64,000 bases of DNA from Hyunsoonleella flava (GTDB taxonomy: Bacteria > Bacteroidota > Bacteroidia > Flavobacteriales > Flavobacteriaceae): positions 434,001-498,000 of the forward strand of contig NZ_SIRT01000001.1 in the NCBI RefSeq assembly GCF_004310325.1, read 5' to 3'. A model generated the notes under the pieces. That model was not told the origin of the DNA. It saw only the letters and a program-made list of their open reading frames with translations, and ran no database searches. Shown here in pieces: positions 17,521 through 28,404 of the stretch. Both the position numbers and the translations under genes were made by a program. Position 1 is the first letter of the stretch. Each line of letters begins with the position of its first letter.

Positions 17521-19560
17521 ATGAAATTATTGCAAACCGTTGTATTGTGTTTGGTAGTCAATATCTGTTATGGACAACAAACAGAATATGTTGATTTTCT
17601 AAAGTGTAAGGCTAATATTAATTTTGATATTTCACAAAAAAAAGTACAAGGCAATGTACTTTATACAATTAAAATTTTAAAGGCTGTAGACTCCATTTAT
17701 GTTGACGCAAACACAATGCGATTTATGCCTGAACGTGTGCGTCTTTTTTACAAAGGAATGAAAGGCAGCGGTGAGCATTTTGGGAAAATAAAAACCGAAT
17801 ATGATGGCAAAAAGCTATGGCTATACCATAAATTCAAAAAGAATAAAGAATATAAAGTAATGATTAGGTATTTTTCTAATCCTAATAGAGCGTTATACTT
17901 CATCGATTGGAATTTAAAACATGATGTCACTTCGAGTGATTCTGATAGCAATCGGAATCGTATCGAGAAGCCACAAATTTGGACCCAAGGTCAAGGGAAA
18001 TACACAAGTAATTGGTTGCCTTCCATTGACAACATGAATGAGAAGATTGAGTTTGATTTATCCATAACGTTTGATGCAGCTTATGAAGTTGTAGCCAATG
18101 GAAATTTAACAGATAAACAAATCAACGATTCCACAATTACTTGGCATTACGACATGAAACAACCAATGCCTAGTTATCTAGTAGCCTTAGCCATAGGCAA
18201 ATACAACAAAAAAGTGGAACACTCCAAAAGTGGAGTCCCTTTAGAAATGCATTATTACCCTGAAGATTCTTTGAAGTTTGAACCTACATATCGTTACACC
18301 AAAGAAATATTCGATTATTTAGAAGAAGAAATAGGCGTGCCATATCCTTGGCAAAACTACAAAATGGTACCAGTAAAAGACTTTTTGTATGCTGGGATGG
18401 AGAATACGAGTTTGAATATTTACTCGGATAGTTTTGTGGTAGATTCCATTGCTTTTGTGGACAAGAATTTTGTAAATATCAATGCGCATGAATTGGCTCA
18501 CCAATGGTTTGGTAACTTGGTGACAGCTACTTCTGGAACGCACCATTGGTTACAGGAAGGTTTTGCAACGTATTATGCGTTGTTAGCAGAAAAGGAAGTT
18601 TTTGGTGAGGATTACTATTACTGGCGACTTTATGAATATGCCGAGGAATTATTAGCACAAGATAAAGCGGGACAAAGTACATCGCTACTAGACCCAAAAT
18701 CGAGTAGCACAACGTTTTACAAAAAAGGATGTTGGGTGTTGCATATGCTTCGCGAAAAAGTTGGTAGTGCAGCTTTTAAACAAGCGGTTAAGAATTATTT
18801 GGAAAAATATCAGTTTAAAAATGTGGAGACTTCTGATTTTATAAGTGAGGTTGAAAAGAGTAGTGAACAAGATATGACTGAGTTTGTAAATACATGGTTA
18901 AAATCTTCTGAACTTAATTATGATGAAATGGAAGAATTCTTCTATTTAACCTCTATTGATTACAAAGGATATTTTCAGTTAGACTGTAAAAATGATCTTG
19001 AAAACTGTTACAAGTATGTTTCTAATAATGATAACACTTTTCTACAAGCCGAAGTCATTAAAACACTTGGTGATAATGTATCGAAAGAACTTCTTGATAA
19101 TTCAAAAGATTTGAAATTACGTCAAGCTATTGCACAAAGCCTTTCAAATACCCCTTTGGAACTTAAAGAAGATTACGAATCACTTCTGAACGATGAATCC
19201 TATATCACCATTGAAACGGCCTTATTCAACCTATGGAAAAGCTTTCCAGAGGATAGAAGCAAATACCTAAATAAAACTAAAAACATCATTGGCTTTAATG
19301 ATAAAAATGTGAGAATGCTTTGGCTAACGTTGGCGCTAATCACAGAAGATTATGAGCCACAGAACAAACCTGAATATTTTCAAGAGTTAACAGGTTATAC
19401 AAGTGATACCTTTGGTTTTGAAGTACGTCAAAATGCTTTTCAGTATTTGCATCAAATACAGGCTTGCAATGATACTTGCAAAGAAAATTTAAAGAAAGCT
19501 ACTACGCATCATAATTGGAGGTTCAAGAAATTTGCGAATTCGCTTTTGGATAAGAAATAG
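17521..19560 (+). CDS. M1-family zinc metallopeptidase (aminopeptidase N-like)
   Basis: This 679-residue protein has a signal peptide (about 1-19). The gluzincin site HELAH lies at 323-327, with the third zinc ligand Glu346 exactly 18 residues on. The M1 substrate-binding motif appears as GMEN in place of GAMEN. An N-terminal beta-sandwich precedes the catalytic domain and a helical C-terminal region follows. It should remove N-terminal residues from peptides in the periplasm or at the surface. Its reading direction converges on the PorP/SprF-like gene with a repeat-type hairpin between them. Confidence 0.93.
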   Translation: MKLLQTVVLCLVVNICYGQQTEYVDFLKCKANINFDISQKKVQGNVLYTIKILKAVDSIYVDANTMRFMPERVRLFYKGMKGSGEHFGKIKTEYDGKKLWLYHKFKKNKEYKVMIRYFSNPNRALYFIDWNLKHDVTSSDSDSNRNRIEKPQIWTQGQGKYTSNWLPSIDNMNEKIEFDLSITFDAAYEVVANGNLTDKQINDSTITWHYDMKQPMPSYLVALAIGKYNKKVEHSKSGVPLEMHYYPEDSLKFEPTYRYTKEIFDYLEEEIGVPYPWQNYKMVPVKDFLYAGMENTSLNIYSDSFVVDSIAFVDKNFVNINAHELAHQWFGNLVTATSGTHHWLQEGFATYYALLAEKEVFGEDYYYWRLYEYAEELLAQDKAGQSTSLLDPKSSSTTFYKKGCWVLHMLREKVGSAAFKQAVKNYLEKYQFKNVETSDFISEVEKSSEQDMTEFVNTWLKSSELNYDEMEEFFYLTSIDYKGYFQLDCKNDLENCYKYVSNNDNTFLQAEVIKTLGDNVSKELLDNSKDLKLRQAIAQSLSNTPLELKEDYESLLNDESYITIETALFNLWKSFPEDRSKYLNKTKNIIGFNDKNVRMLWLTLALITEDYEPQNKPEYFQELTGYTSDTFGFEVRQNAFQYLHQIQACNDTCKENLKKATTHHNWRFKKFANSLLDKK

Positions 19561-19567
19561 TATTTGT

Positions 19568-19673
19568 CTTGTCATTCAGAGCGACCAGTGCTTAGCCTGT
19601 CGAAGTAAGCCATGAATTTTGTTTCATAAAAATTATGTAGATTCTTGGGTCGTTCATCCCTCTGAATGACAAG
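19568..19673. repeat. REP-like element with 14-bp terminal inverted repeat, between convergent genes
   Basis: CTTGTCATTCAGAG (19568-19581) and its perfect complement (19660-19673) bound the element, with an inner GCTTA/TAAGC stem. The TGTCATTCAGAGCG opening resembles dispersed elements I recall from Bacteroidota. It could also act as a terminator for both convergent genes. Confidence 0.7.
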
Positions 19674-19674
19674 A

Positions 19675-20679
19675 TTATTTTCTACGTTCGTTGTTAACAG
19701 GGCTTCTACAAATCAAGCAATCAGCTAGATATGTGATGGAAAGTTCATACACACCATCGGTTCTGCCAATATTTGAGGTGTTGAAATCATATGAAAAGCC
19801 AAATCTAAAACGCTCCAATTCTACACCAACCAAAGCATTCACTGAAGTTAACAAATGGCTATTGCCACTATTTTTTGCAGGATTGGTTACTGCCATGGCT
19901 CCAAGAAATAATTTGTTCAATTTAATAGTTCCCGACAAATCCAAACGGTTATAGCGCCCTTGTTGCATATAATTTGCAGATAGTATCATATCGTTATGGT
20001 CATAATACGGAAATCGGTAACTACCGTGCACGGTATAAAAAATATCTAAAGGCACATTTCCCTCGTCAAAAAATGAAATATTTGGTTGGTTTAGGTGTTT
20101 AATGGCGGCACCTAACCATAAGTCTGTATCATTACGCCTATTCTTTTTGTCAAATACGAAGCCTGCAGTAAAATCTACGAAACCAATACGGTTATTGGCA
20201 TTCATAGCAAACGGATCTGAGCTCGAAGGATTTACGGTTCCCGCATTAATATTGATTTGGTCTGAAAGTAACAGGTTTCTAAAGTTAAACGATTTCATGC
20301 CGTAACCAACTTCTACTGCAGGTCTAAAATACCAGTCATTACTTAAACCGATTATATAGGCGAAGTTCCCATTGAATTGAAAATGGTTATAATTTGTGCT
20401 GTTTTCTCGCTGATTTAAAAAGCTAAATCCCACTCCAATGCCGTCTTTAGCATTTTCAACCCAAGTATTTAAAAAGGCATAATCTGTATCTACCTGTAAA
20501 TCCAGATAAGGCCATTGCGTACGGTGAATCACACCAAAATAAGTGGCCTGTTCAAAACCAGAAAATGCAGGATTTAAACTTTCTGGCACCATCATATATT
20601 GTGAAAAAATTGGGTCCTGTGCGTTTGCCTTAAAACAAAGACAAACCATCACTAGCGTTATATATAATTTTGTCTTCAT
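19675..20679 (-). CDS. PorP/SprF-family type IX secretion membrane protein
   Basis: This 334-residue protein has a signal peptide (about 1-20, ending ANAQ) followed by QDPIFSQYM and NPAFSG, the diagnostic opening of the PorP/SprF family, then an outer-membrane beta-barrel. SprF-type proteins are needed for secretion or surface attachment of a specific adhesin by the type IX system. The gene starts 3 bases after the giant adhesin gene, so it is very probably that adhesin's dedicated partner. Confidence 0.93.
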   Translation of the reverse strand: MKTKLYITLVMVCLCFKANAQDPIFSQYMMVPESLNPAFSGFEQATYFGVIHRTQWPYLDLQVDTDYAFLNTWVENAKDGIGVGFSFLNQRENSTNYNHFQFNGNFAYIIGLSNDWYFRPAVEVGYGMKSFNFRNLLLSDQININAGTVNPSSSDPFAMNANNRIGFVDFTAGFVFDKKNRRNDTDLWLGAAIKHLNQPNISFFDEGNVPLDIFYTVHGSYRFPYYDHNDMILSANYMQQGRYNRLDLSGTIKLNKLFLGAMAVTNPAKNSGNSHLLTSVNALVGVELERFRFGFSYDFNTSNIGRTDGVYELSITYLADCLICRSPVNNERRK

Positions 20680-20682
20680 TTC

Positions 20683-23600
20683 TTATTTTATTAAAACCAC
20701 AACACCTTTACGTTCTATTTTCTTGCCATAAAATGTTTCCCCAGAAAATGTATAATAATAGTTACCATTTTCGGCGGCATCACCTTTTATAGTGCCGTCC
20801 CATCCTTCTATACTTTCATTATTTTCTTCAGAATAAATCATGCTGCCCCAAGTATCATAAATATTCAGTTTCATATTGGATAGCGCAATTTGAGACGGTA
20901 GGAAATTATCATTGAGTGCATCATTGTTTGGTGTAAAGGCATTAGGAACAATTAAAGTATAGCCTTTTTGAATGTTTAACGTAATGGTTCTTACATAAGT
21001 GCAATCAAAAGGATATACTACGGTTTGAGTTACCACATAAGTACCAACGGTGCTGTATGTGTGTGTTGGATTTTCTTCAGTTGAAAAATTACCATCACCA
21101 AAATCCCAAGACATACCTACATAATCTCCTGTTGATGTATTTGTAAATTGAATAGGATCTTCTATGGAATAAAAACCAAAATTGTTAAATGCCTCTGAAC
21201 TTATGGTGAAATTTGGATCTCCCAATTCGGGAATTTCAACATTGTATGAGAACGAAATGGAACATCCAACGCTATCGGTGACATCAATAATGACTAAACC
21301 ATTAACATCGGTCTGCATAATTTCGTTATTTGTACCACTTACTGTTCCGCTAGACCATGAAATTTGATAAGGAGGCACACCGCCCTTAGGCACTGCTATA
21401 AAGGATTGGTCTACAGTTTTAGCATCACAATCAAAATTAGTGGCCGTTTCAACATCAACCTCTAAAGGATCAAATCTATTGATTACGAATGTATCTGAGA
21501 TTTCACAATTATTAGCATCTGTAACAGTAATCGTATATTCGCCTGGAGGTATATTATCTAAATCTTCTGTAGTCGCACCATTAGACCATTGATAGGTAAG
21601 GGGTAAGGTTCCGCCCGTAACAATTGCATTTATGGCGCCGCTATTGGCATCATCACAATCCAAAGCATCGGTTTTTGTGCCCGAAATGGTTAAAGCATCT
21701 GGTTCTGTAATCACAAATGTTTCGGTAATATCACAAGGTTTTCCATCAGTGATGGTAACGGTATAGGTTCCTGGTCCAATATTGTTACGTTCTACACCTG
21801 CTGTTGGATCGTCATCCCAACTCAAACTCACCGGATCTATGCCACCCTCTAAATTGAGAATGATTCTGGCATCGTTTGCGCCAAAACAGGAGACATTAGT
21901 AACCTGCGGTGTAATTCTAAAAATTGGAGGTTCTGCAATAATTACCGTAGCTTCCTTAATGCAGTTGGTATCATCCGTAACAGTAATGACATAAGTCCCT
22001 GGAGATAAATTGCTTTGCACAAGTCCTGAACCTAAATTGCTCCAAGTTATGTTGTATGGTGCATTTCCACCAGAAATATTATTTATTGTGATGGAGGCGT
22101 CATTATCACCATAGCACTCAATTTCAGTAGCTGTGTAATCGATAATAATTTCATCTGTTTGATTGATGATGACTTCCAAATCATCGGTACAACCCGATCT
22201 GTCTGTAACTATTAAGTTATATGCTCCTGCCAATAAACCTGTCAAATTTTGACTCGTACTTGCGAACCCATTTGGTCCCGTCCAACTATAGGTGTAATCA
22301 AAAACGCCCGGGGAAGTTTCAAAAGGTCTTCCGCCAGCGATGTTTACATTTATTTCGCCTGTAGCTTCCCCAAAACAGACAACATCCACTTGGTTTACTA
22401 AACTTGCAATGAGTTCAGGTGGTTCAACCACATCAAAACTTTGAACAATAGGCGCACAATTATTGGCGTCTGTTACAGTGATTTCATAGACGCCTGGTGC
22501 CAAATTGATTAAATCTTCATCATTGCTGAAAGGCGCACCGTTTCTAGTCCAGTTGTATGTGTAAGGGGCGGTACCGCCTGCAACATCAATCCCTATGGTG
22601 CCATCATCTTCTTGAAAACATGAAATGGTCTCAGGATCAAAATCAATGGCACTAAAAATTAACTCATCTGGTTCTGTGATGGTAAAAGTTTCTGTAAAGG
22701 GACAACCGCCATCGTCTAAAATAGAAACGGTATAATCGCCAGGAGCTAAATTGAAAATATCTTCATCGGTACTTGTGTAGCCGTTTGGTCCTGTCCAATT
22801 TATTTGATAAGGTACACCAGTTGAAAATGGGACACCGCCTGAAATGTCTATTTCTAATGATCCGCCATTATCTAAATAACACAAACTATTATTTTGTATC
22901 GTTGTTATGCTTATGGATGGATTTACTGTAACTTCTATTTCAAAATCATTTCCAACACATGCCCCCAAACTAGGTGTAACCGTATAAGTTACGGTTGACG
23001 GATTTGTAGTTGTGTTGGTTAAGGTCTGACTAATAGCATTTTGTGGAGTGGTTTCCTGTGATGCGCCAGTAATAGTTCCTGCGGGATTAATTACTGGATT
23101 AGTCCAAGTATAAGTGGTTCCAATAGGAGCAATGTCCCCACCAGAATTATCTGGTGCTATTGAAAAAGCAGTACCGCTACATATTATAGCCGTTTTATTG
23201 CTAATATCGGGAGTTTCATTCACGGTTTGCTCTGAAACTTGAGAGATAATTTCTGTACAGCCACCCGATGAAAACGTAATGATTGCATAGTAATACACTG
23301 TGCCAACTGTTCCCGAGGGCGGGGTATAACTATTTGAAGTTTCTCCTGCTATTGCTGTTCCTGTTGACGTATCATTAATTGTATTGCTGTACCATTGGTA
23401 TGTTGGTGTGCCAACACCATTGGCAAAAGTAACCGAAAGTGTAAAAAAAGTTTCACCAAAACAAATGGTTTGAGACAATGGCTGATTGGTAAAACTTGGT
23501 GCAGGGTTTATATTTACTTCTGAAATTGCGCTGGTAACACTACAACCTGGTTCATTTTCTGTAATGATGGCATAGTAGTACAAGGTACCAACTGTTCCTG

Positions 23601-26600
23601 TAGGCGGTGTAAACGTTGAATTTGTTGCTCCTGTAATTACGGTACCAACAGTATTGGTGTTTACAGTGTTGCTGTACCATTGGTATGTATAACCAGAACC
23701 GATACCTCCAGAAGCAACTACTTCTAAATCTTGTGGAATAGTACTTTGACAAAGGGTTTGGGTTGACAGAGGTTGTGTAGTAATAGTGGGATCATCTGCA
23801 ACAACAACTTCAGAAACTTCACTGGTTATAGGAGAACAACCGCTACCACTAGAAGAAATCTCTACATAAAAATAATAGTTGCCCGCAATTGTAAATGCTG
23901 GTGGCGTGTAAGTTGCATTTGTAGCGCCAACAATTGCGGTGCCTCCAGTATTAGCATTTACGGTATTGCTATACCATTGGTAAGTGATAGTTCCTGTTCC
24001 ACCAGAATGCGTTACAGATAAATCGGTGTTTACCACGCCATCTACACACAGACTTTGTGTTGTGATAGGATTTGTATCAATCTGAACATTAGGCACAATT
24101 TCAATTCTTGCAGTATTTGATATAATTTCATTACACCCGGCACCAGATGTAAAAGAAGCAATAACATAATAATATGTAATGCCTATGGGGCTATTTGGCG
24201 GTGTGTAGGAAGCATTCGTTTCTCCAGCGATGGCAGTTCCTGTTGTAGTATTATCAACCGTATTGCTATACCATTGATACGTTGGTGTGCCTGGACCGTT
24301 AACATTTACTGTGAGCGGTGACACAGGCCCGTTTAAACAAATGGTTTCATCTTGAGGTTGACTTGTAAACTCTGGTGCAGGATCAACGGTAATCACAAGG
24401 TTTACAGGTGCACCATCACAACTACCGTTGGATGGCGTTATAGTATAGGTAACATCTTCTGAAGTAGTATTAGAGTTGAAAATCGTTTGAATTGGAATAG
24501 TATTTGTCGTTCCATTGGCAATAAAACCTGTTACTCCGGCAGGTGCAGTAGCGGACCAGGTATATGTTGTTCCAGAAATATCAGATGTTAAAACGACTTC
24601 GGTAGTTTCTGTCCCAGAGCATATCGTTTGGGTTAAATCAGTATTAGTAATAGTTGGTATTTCATTTATAACAAAATCTTCAGTATCGGTAGTAGTACCA
24701 CAACTAGACGTTACACTAAAAGTTACTTGATAATTCCCGGGAGTAGTATAAACTATAGTCCCTGGGTCTAAGGTTGTAGCAGTAGTTGGTGTTCCTCCTG
24801 GAAAACTCCAACTATATGTAACGGTTTCAGAAATAGGCGCACAATTGTTTACTATTGCCGACGGCGTAATAGATGCATTCCCGCAAAAGTCTGCTATGGC
24901 ATCAACACCAACTGTTGGCGGACGTTTTACTTCAATGGTTTGTGAAACCATATCGCTTCCACAAGTATTTGTAGCAGTAAGAGTTAATGTGTATGTGCCT
25001 GAGCTTATAAATTCAAAAGAAGGAGATGCAGAATTTTCATCTGTTCCATTTGTAAAGTTCCATTGTGCAACTCCAGTACTGCAAAAACCAGAGGCATAAG
25101 ATACTTCCCATAAAAACGAATCTCCACCGCAACTTTCACTTAAATCTGTAGTATTGGTGGTTTGTACATCTAATGGAGAACATCCATTATTATTGTCTAA
25201 AGTAAAAGCCGCAGTTAAATCAGACTCAATACAAATATCTTTGGTAACGGTGTCCGTTACACCACAGGAGTTTTCAGCATATAATGAAACCGTGTAAGTA
25301 CCAGGAGTAGTATAAATATGTGATGGGTTCCGGTCAGTTGACATTGTGCCATCTCCAAAATCCCAGAAATACCCGTCGTTGATACTACAATTATTACTAT
25401 AACCATCCAATGAGGTATTTTCGAATAGAACAGGGGTGTTGACACAACTTGTTGGAGGGTCTTCAAAATCCACTTCTGGTCTTCTCAAAATAATTATAGG
25501 GCCAGCGGTTAAATTGGTTTGTCCACAAGATGTTGTAATAAATAAAAATACAGTATAAGTAAGAGGACAGCTTGTTTCGGTATATGTATGGGGGATTGGG
25601 AAATCTTGAGAGTTTATAGGATCGGCAGCATTAAAAAATGGAGACGCTTCCAATTGTGCCTGGGTGTAGTTTTCAACAGTGCCATCTCCAAAATCAACTT
25701 GATAATTGGTGTCAGGTGGGTTTGAAGCCCATGATCCTATTGCAAATTCAATAGGGTCTACAGGTGTACATAAATTTACTGTATTTCCAGGGTTAACAAT
25801 TGCTCCTGTTGGATTACTTGAATTTTTAATTAAGTATGTTACCGTATTATCACAATTAGTGCCAATACCAGTAATTTCCATATTGAACGACCCAAGTTGT
25901 GTATAAGTATGCGTAGCAGGAAATGTAACACCAGTTTCTACAGGACTACCATCTCCCCAATCCACATTATAAGAACTAATACATGGCGAAACATTATCCA
26001 CACCAACATTTATAGTATATGAGGGGTCGGTTGTGTTGTTACCACAATTATTAAAAGGGTCAAAAGGACTATCGACATCTCTAAATTCTAACAATGGTTT
26101 TTGTTGAACTGTAATGGGTTTGGTAACTGAAGCGGTACAACCGTTGTCATCAGTTACAGTAAGCGTCACATTAAAAATTTGATTGCCACAACCAAGTGCT
26201 TCAAACTCATGCGACGGACTATCGTTTGAGGATGTATCGCCATCGCCAAAACTCCAGCTGTATGTAAAAGGACCATTGCCAATTGCAGAAGGTGTAAAGT
26301 TTACTGGCGCACCTGAACAAGCCGAATTATTATCAAACGTAAAATCTACTGTTGGAAGCTCATTAACAGTAATCGTAGCTGTTCCAGTAGCAGATTCCGT
26401 ATCTCCTGTATTATCTTCAACAGAAACTAGCCTGTAGATAAATGTGCCAGCAGTTCCTGTATTTACCGATAAATCCACCGAGTTGTTAGACCCTGCTGTT
26501 GAAATAGTTAAATTCCCTCCTCCATTTATTGTGTAGGTGAAGGTATAAGGAGCATTGCCTCCAGAACCTGTAAAGGTGATTTCAGGATCTGGACTACTAT

Positions 26601-26760
26601 TTAAACATACTTCAGTTGTTCCAGAAATTGTGGCATCAGGTGGCAAAATTGAAATACCACTAGTTGTAAATTGAATTGTAGGATGAGTTTCTTTTAGAGC
26701 AAATAAAGATGCAATTATTACTATTGGAAATAATGCAACAAGAAAAGTTTTCTTTAGCAT
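20683..26760 (-). CDS. SprB-like giant adhesin: PKD, Ig-like and SprB repeats with gliding-type C-terminal domain
   Basis: This 2025-residue secreted protein has an N-terminal hydrophobic signal (about 4-20). Several PKD-type domains (FGDG and WDFGDG motifs, about 135-700) come first. Four tandem Ig-like modules of about 96-98 residues, each with YQWYSNT, follow at about 795-1185. Seven SprB-type repeats of about 75-90 residues (GG-x3-Y-x-x-W, LAPG-x-Y, TD-x-x-C) span about 1270-1845. A last PKD and a C-terminal domain opening with PNAFTPNNDALND complete it; the latter is the type B signal for type IX secretion. SprB moves along the surface in gliding bacteria. Whether this cell glides or only adheres is not shown. 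Confidence 0.93.
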   Translation of the reverse strand: MLKKTFLVALFPIVIIASLFALKETHPTIQFTTSGISILPPDATISGTTEVCLNSSPDPEITFTGSGGNAPYTFTYTINGGGNLTISTAGSNNSVDLSVNTGTAGTFIYRLVSVEDNTGDTESATGTATITVNELPTVDFTFDNNSACSGAPVNFTPSAIGNGPFTYSWSFGDGDTSSNDSPSHEFEALGCGNQIFNVTLTVTDDNGCTASVTKPITVQQKPLLEFRDVDSPFDPFNNCGNNTTDPSYTINVGVDNVSPCISSYNVDWGDGSPVETGVTFPATHTYTQLGSFNMEITGIGTNCDNTVTYLIKNSSNPTGAIVNPGNTVNLCTPVDPIEFAIGSWASNPPDTNYQVDFGDGTVENYTQAQLEASPFFNAADPINSQDFPIPHTYTETSCPLTYTVFLFITTSCGQTNLTAGPIIILRRPEVDFEDPPTSCVNTPVLFENTSLDGYSNNCSINDGYFWDFGDGTMSTDRNPSHIYTTPGTYTVSLYAENSCGVTDTVTKDICIESDLTAAFTLDNNNGCSPLDVQTTNTTDLSESCGGDSFLWEVSYASGFCSTGVAQWNFTNGTDENSASPSFEFISSGTYTLTLTATNTCGSDMVSQTIEVKRPPTVGVDAIADFCGNASITPSAIVNNCAPISETVTYSWSFPGGTPTTATTLDPGTIVYTTPGNYQVTFSVTSSCGTTTDTEDFVINEIPTITNTDLTQTICSGTETTEVVLTSDISGTTYTWSATAPAGVTGFIANGTTNTIPIQTIFNSNTTSEDVTYTITPSNGSCDGAPVNLVITVDPAPEFTSQPQDETICLNGPVSPLTVNVNGPGTPTYQWYSNTVDNTTTGTAIAGETNASYTPPNSPIGITYYYVIASFTSGAGCNEIISNTARIEIVPNVQIDTNPITTQSLCVDGVVNTDLSVTHSGGTGTITYQWYSNTVNANTGGTAIVGATNATYTPPAFTIAGNYYFYVEISSSGSGCSPITSEVSEVVVADDPTITTQPLSTQTLCQSTIPQDLEVVASGGIGSGYTYQWYSNTVNTNTVGTVITGATNSTFTPPTGTVGTLYYYAIITENEPGCSVTSAISEVNINPAPSFTNQPLSQTICFGETFFTLSVTFANGVGTPTYQWYSNTINDTSTGTAIAGETSNSYTPPSGTVGTVYYYAIITFSSGGCTEIISQVSEQTVNETPDISNKTAIICSGTAFSIAPDNSGGDIAPIGTTYTWTNPVINPAGTITGASQETTPQNAISQTLTNTTTNPSTVTYTVTPSLGACVGNDFEIEVTVNPSISITTIQNNSLCYLDNGGSLEIDISGGVPFSTGVPYQINWTGPNGYTSTDEDIFNLAPGDYTVSILDDGGCPFTETFTITEPDELIFSAIDFDPETISCFQEDDGTIGIDVAGGTAPYTYNWTRNGAPFSNDEDLINLAPGVYEITVTDANNCAPIVQSFDVVEPPELIASLVNQVDVVCFGEATGEINVNIAGGRPFETSPGVFDYTYSWTGPNGFASTSQNLTGLLAGAYNLIVTDRSGCTDDLEVIINQTDEIIIDYTATEIECYGDNDASITINNISGGNAPYNITWSNLGSGLVQSNLSPGTYVITVTDDTNCIKEATVIIAEPPIFRITPQVTNVSCFGANDARIILNLEGGIDPVSLSWDDDPTAGVERNNIGPGTYTVTITDGKPCDITETFVITEPDALTISGTKTDALDCDDANSGAINAIVTGGTLPLTYQWSNGATTEDLDNIPPGEYTITVTDANNCEISDTFVINRFDPLEVDVETATNFDCDAKTVDQSFIAVPKGGVPPYQISWSSGTVSGTNNEIMQTDVNGLVIIDVTDSVGCSISFSYNVEIPELGDPNFTISSEAFNNFGFYSIEDPIQFTNTSTGDYVGMSWDFGDGNFSTEENPTHTYSTVGTYVVTQTVVYPFDCTYVRTITLNIQKGYTLIVPNAFTPNNDALNDNFLPSQIALSNMKLNIYDTWGSMIYSEENNESIEGWDGTIKGDAAENGNYYYTFSGETFYGKKIERKGVVVLIK

Positions 26761-26944
26761 AGTAAAAGTTAGGTTAATAGCTACTGCCTAAAATATAGAT
26801 TCTTTTTTAGCTTGAGCTGAAAATCTCGTGATAAAGTGTTTTTTTTCTATAAAATACCAAGTATTGGGTATGTGAATTAATATTTATTTTACATTGATTT
26901 CCATATGAACTCTTATTCGTTATATTTATACGTAAATAATATTT

Positions 26945-27859
26945 ATGAAAGCCCTAGTGATATCAGGAGGAGGAAGCAAAGGTGCCTATGCAGGTGGTGT
27001 TGCCCAATACTTAATGGAAGTTGAGGGTAAAGATTATGATATGTTTTTAGGGACGTCTACAGGGAGTTTGCTTGTGCCACATCTTGCAGCGGGAGAAATA
27101 GATAAAATTTACCATGTTTACACCAATGTTACCCAACGGGATATTTTTAGTGTGAACCCTTTTACCATAAGAAAGAAAGGAAAAAGAGAGTTTGTATCTA
27201 TAGATTTTCTAAATACCATATGGCAATTTATAAGAATGAAGCGCACTTTTGGAGAAAGTAAAGCGTTAAGGCGCCATATAAAAAAACATTTTACCAAAGC
27301 TGAATATGATAAAATCAAAACTACCAAGGATGATGTGGTGGTTACTGTGTCAAATTTATCAAAAAACAGAGTAGAGTACAAGTCGATTAAAGATTATGAC
27401 TACGACGAGTTTTGTGATTGGATATGGGTGTCCTGCAATTATATACCGTTTATGTCCTTAGTTGAAAAGAACGATTTTGAATATGCCGATGGCGGCTTAG
27501 GATGTGTGATTCCAATAAGGGAAGCTATTTTAAGAGGTGCTACCGAAGTTGATGCCATAGTTTTGGAATCTGAAAGTATGGAATACAATAAGATTTTGGG
27601 TAAGAACCCGTTTTCATTACTTATTAATTTATTTGGACATTTATCTGATCAAATAGAGCGAAATGATATTACCATAGGGAAATTGGCAGCAAAAAACAGA
27701 AACGTTGAGCTCAATTTGTACTATACGCCTTCAAAACTTACTGAGAACTCATTGATTTTTAATAAGAACCTCATGACATCTTGGTGGCAACAAGGTTGGG
27801 AATATGCCAAACAAAAATGTGAACAAGCACGTTCTAATGAATTGCGATTGGATAACTAA
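26945..27859 (+). CDS. Patatin-like phospholipase
   Basis: This 304-residue cytoplasmic-type protein has the patatin triad features: a glycine-rich oxyanion segment GGGSKGAYAGG (8-18), nucleophile Ser38 in GTSTG, and Asp182 in DGG. Patatin enzymes hydrolyse acyl chains of lipids with a Ser-Asp dyad. No signal peptide or barrel is present, unlike surface PlpD-type members. It is divergent from the adhesin gene and convergent with the next gene. Substrate unknown. Confidence 0.9.
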   Translation: MKALVISGGGSKGAYAGGVAQYLMEVEGKDYDMFLGTSTGSLLVPHLAAGEIDKIYHVYTNVTQRDIFSVNPFTIRKKGKREFVSIDFLNTIWQFIRMKRTFGESKALRRHIKKHFTKAEYDKIKTTKDDVVVTVSNLSKNRVEYKSIKDYDYDEFCDWIWVSCNYIPFMSLVEKNDFEYADGGLGCVIPIREAILRGATEVDAIVLESESMEYNKILGKNPFSLLINLFGHLSDQIERNDITIGKLAAKNRNVELNLYYTPSKLTENSLIFNKNLMTSWWQQGWEYAKQKCEQARSNELRLDN

Positions 27860-27862
27860 AAT

Positions 27863-28384
27863 TTACCACAATTCCCTAACCTCTTCTTTTAGTATTGAAA
27901 TTGCAGCATCACTGGGGGAATGGCGCTCCATCATTTCGGTTAAAATAACTTCACGTAGTTTATCTGCAGAATCTGTTTTTTCAGATAAATTAGCTTTTCT
28001 TATGAGTTGAACCGTAGCTGCTTTTGCCGTACTAATAACACTCCAGCATTTTTCGCTAACATAAATTTGTTGCGCTAAATTGTGCTCCATCTCTTGTTGA
28101 ATGTTTTGTATCAATAAAGCTTCGTAATCATCTTTATTTGAGGATATTGGTTTAACGCGAAGTAGTAATTTATTTGGAGAAATACGCTCTAAAAATAACG
28201 TAAGTCTTTCATAGGCTTGTAGGCGTAGTGGAAGGGAAGTAGTTTGTAAATCTTTCTTTAATAGAAATCTTCTTCGACCATCTTCATTTGCCGTATGGGT
28301 TTTAAAAAAATAGTAAGCGATCAATCCAGTAATCAAAGCTGGAATGGTAAATAAAAATAAATCTATAATTCTGCTAGAGTCCAT
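27863..28384 (-). CDS. Membrane-anchored protein of unknown function
   Basis: This 173-residue protein has one N-terminal membrane segment (about 8-26) and then a mostly helical, charged cytoplasmic part. I recognise no enzymatic motif. It looks like a conserved family of the Flavobacteriia, but I cannot name it with certainty. It lies 20 bases downstream of the glutamate-synthase-like gene and is probably in the same operon. Confidence 0.7.
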   Translation of the reverse strand: MDSSRIIDLFLFTIPALITGLIAYYFFKTHTANEDGRRRFLLKKDLQTTSLPLRLQAYERLTLFLERISPNKLLLRVKPISSNKDDYEALLIQNIQQEMEHNLAQQIYVSEKCWSVISTAKAATVQLIRKANLSEKTDSADKLREVILTEMMERHSPSDAAISILKEEVRELW

Positions 28385-28404
28385 AATCTGTAACGGTTAA
28401 CGTT

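Noticed and set aside
23300-24370. Regularly spaced similar segments, considered as a CRISPR-like array
   Set aside because: They are about 295 bases apart and encode YQWYSNT Ig-like modules of the adhesin, so they are protein repeats.
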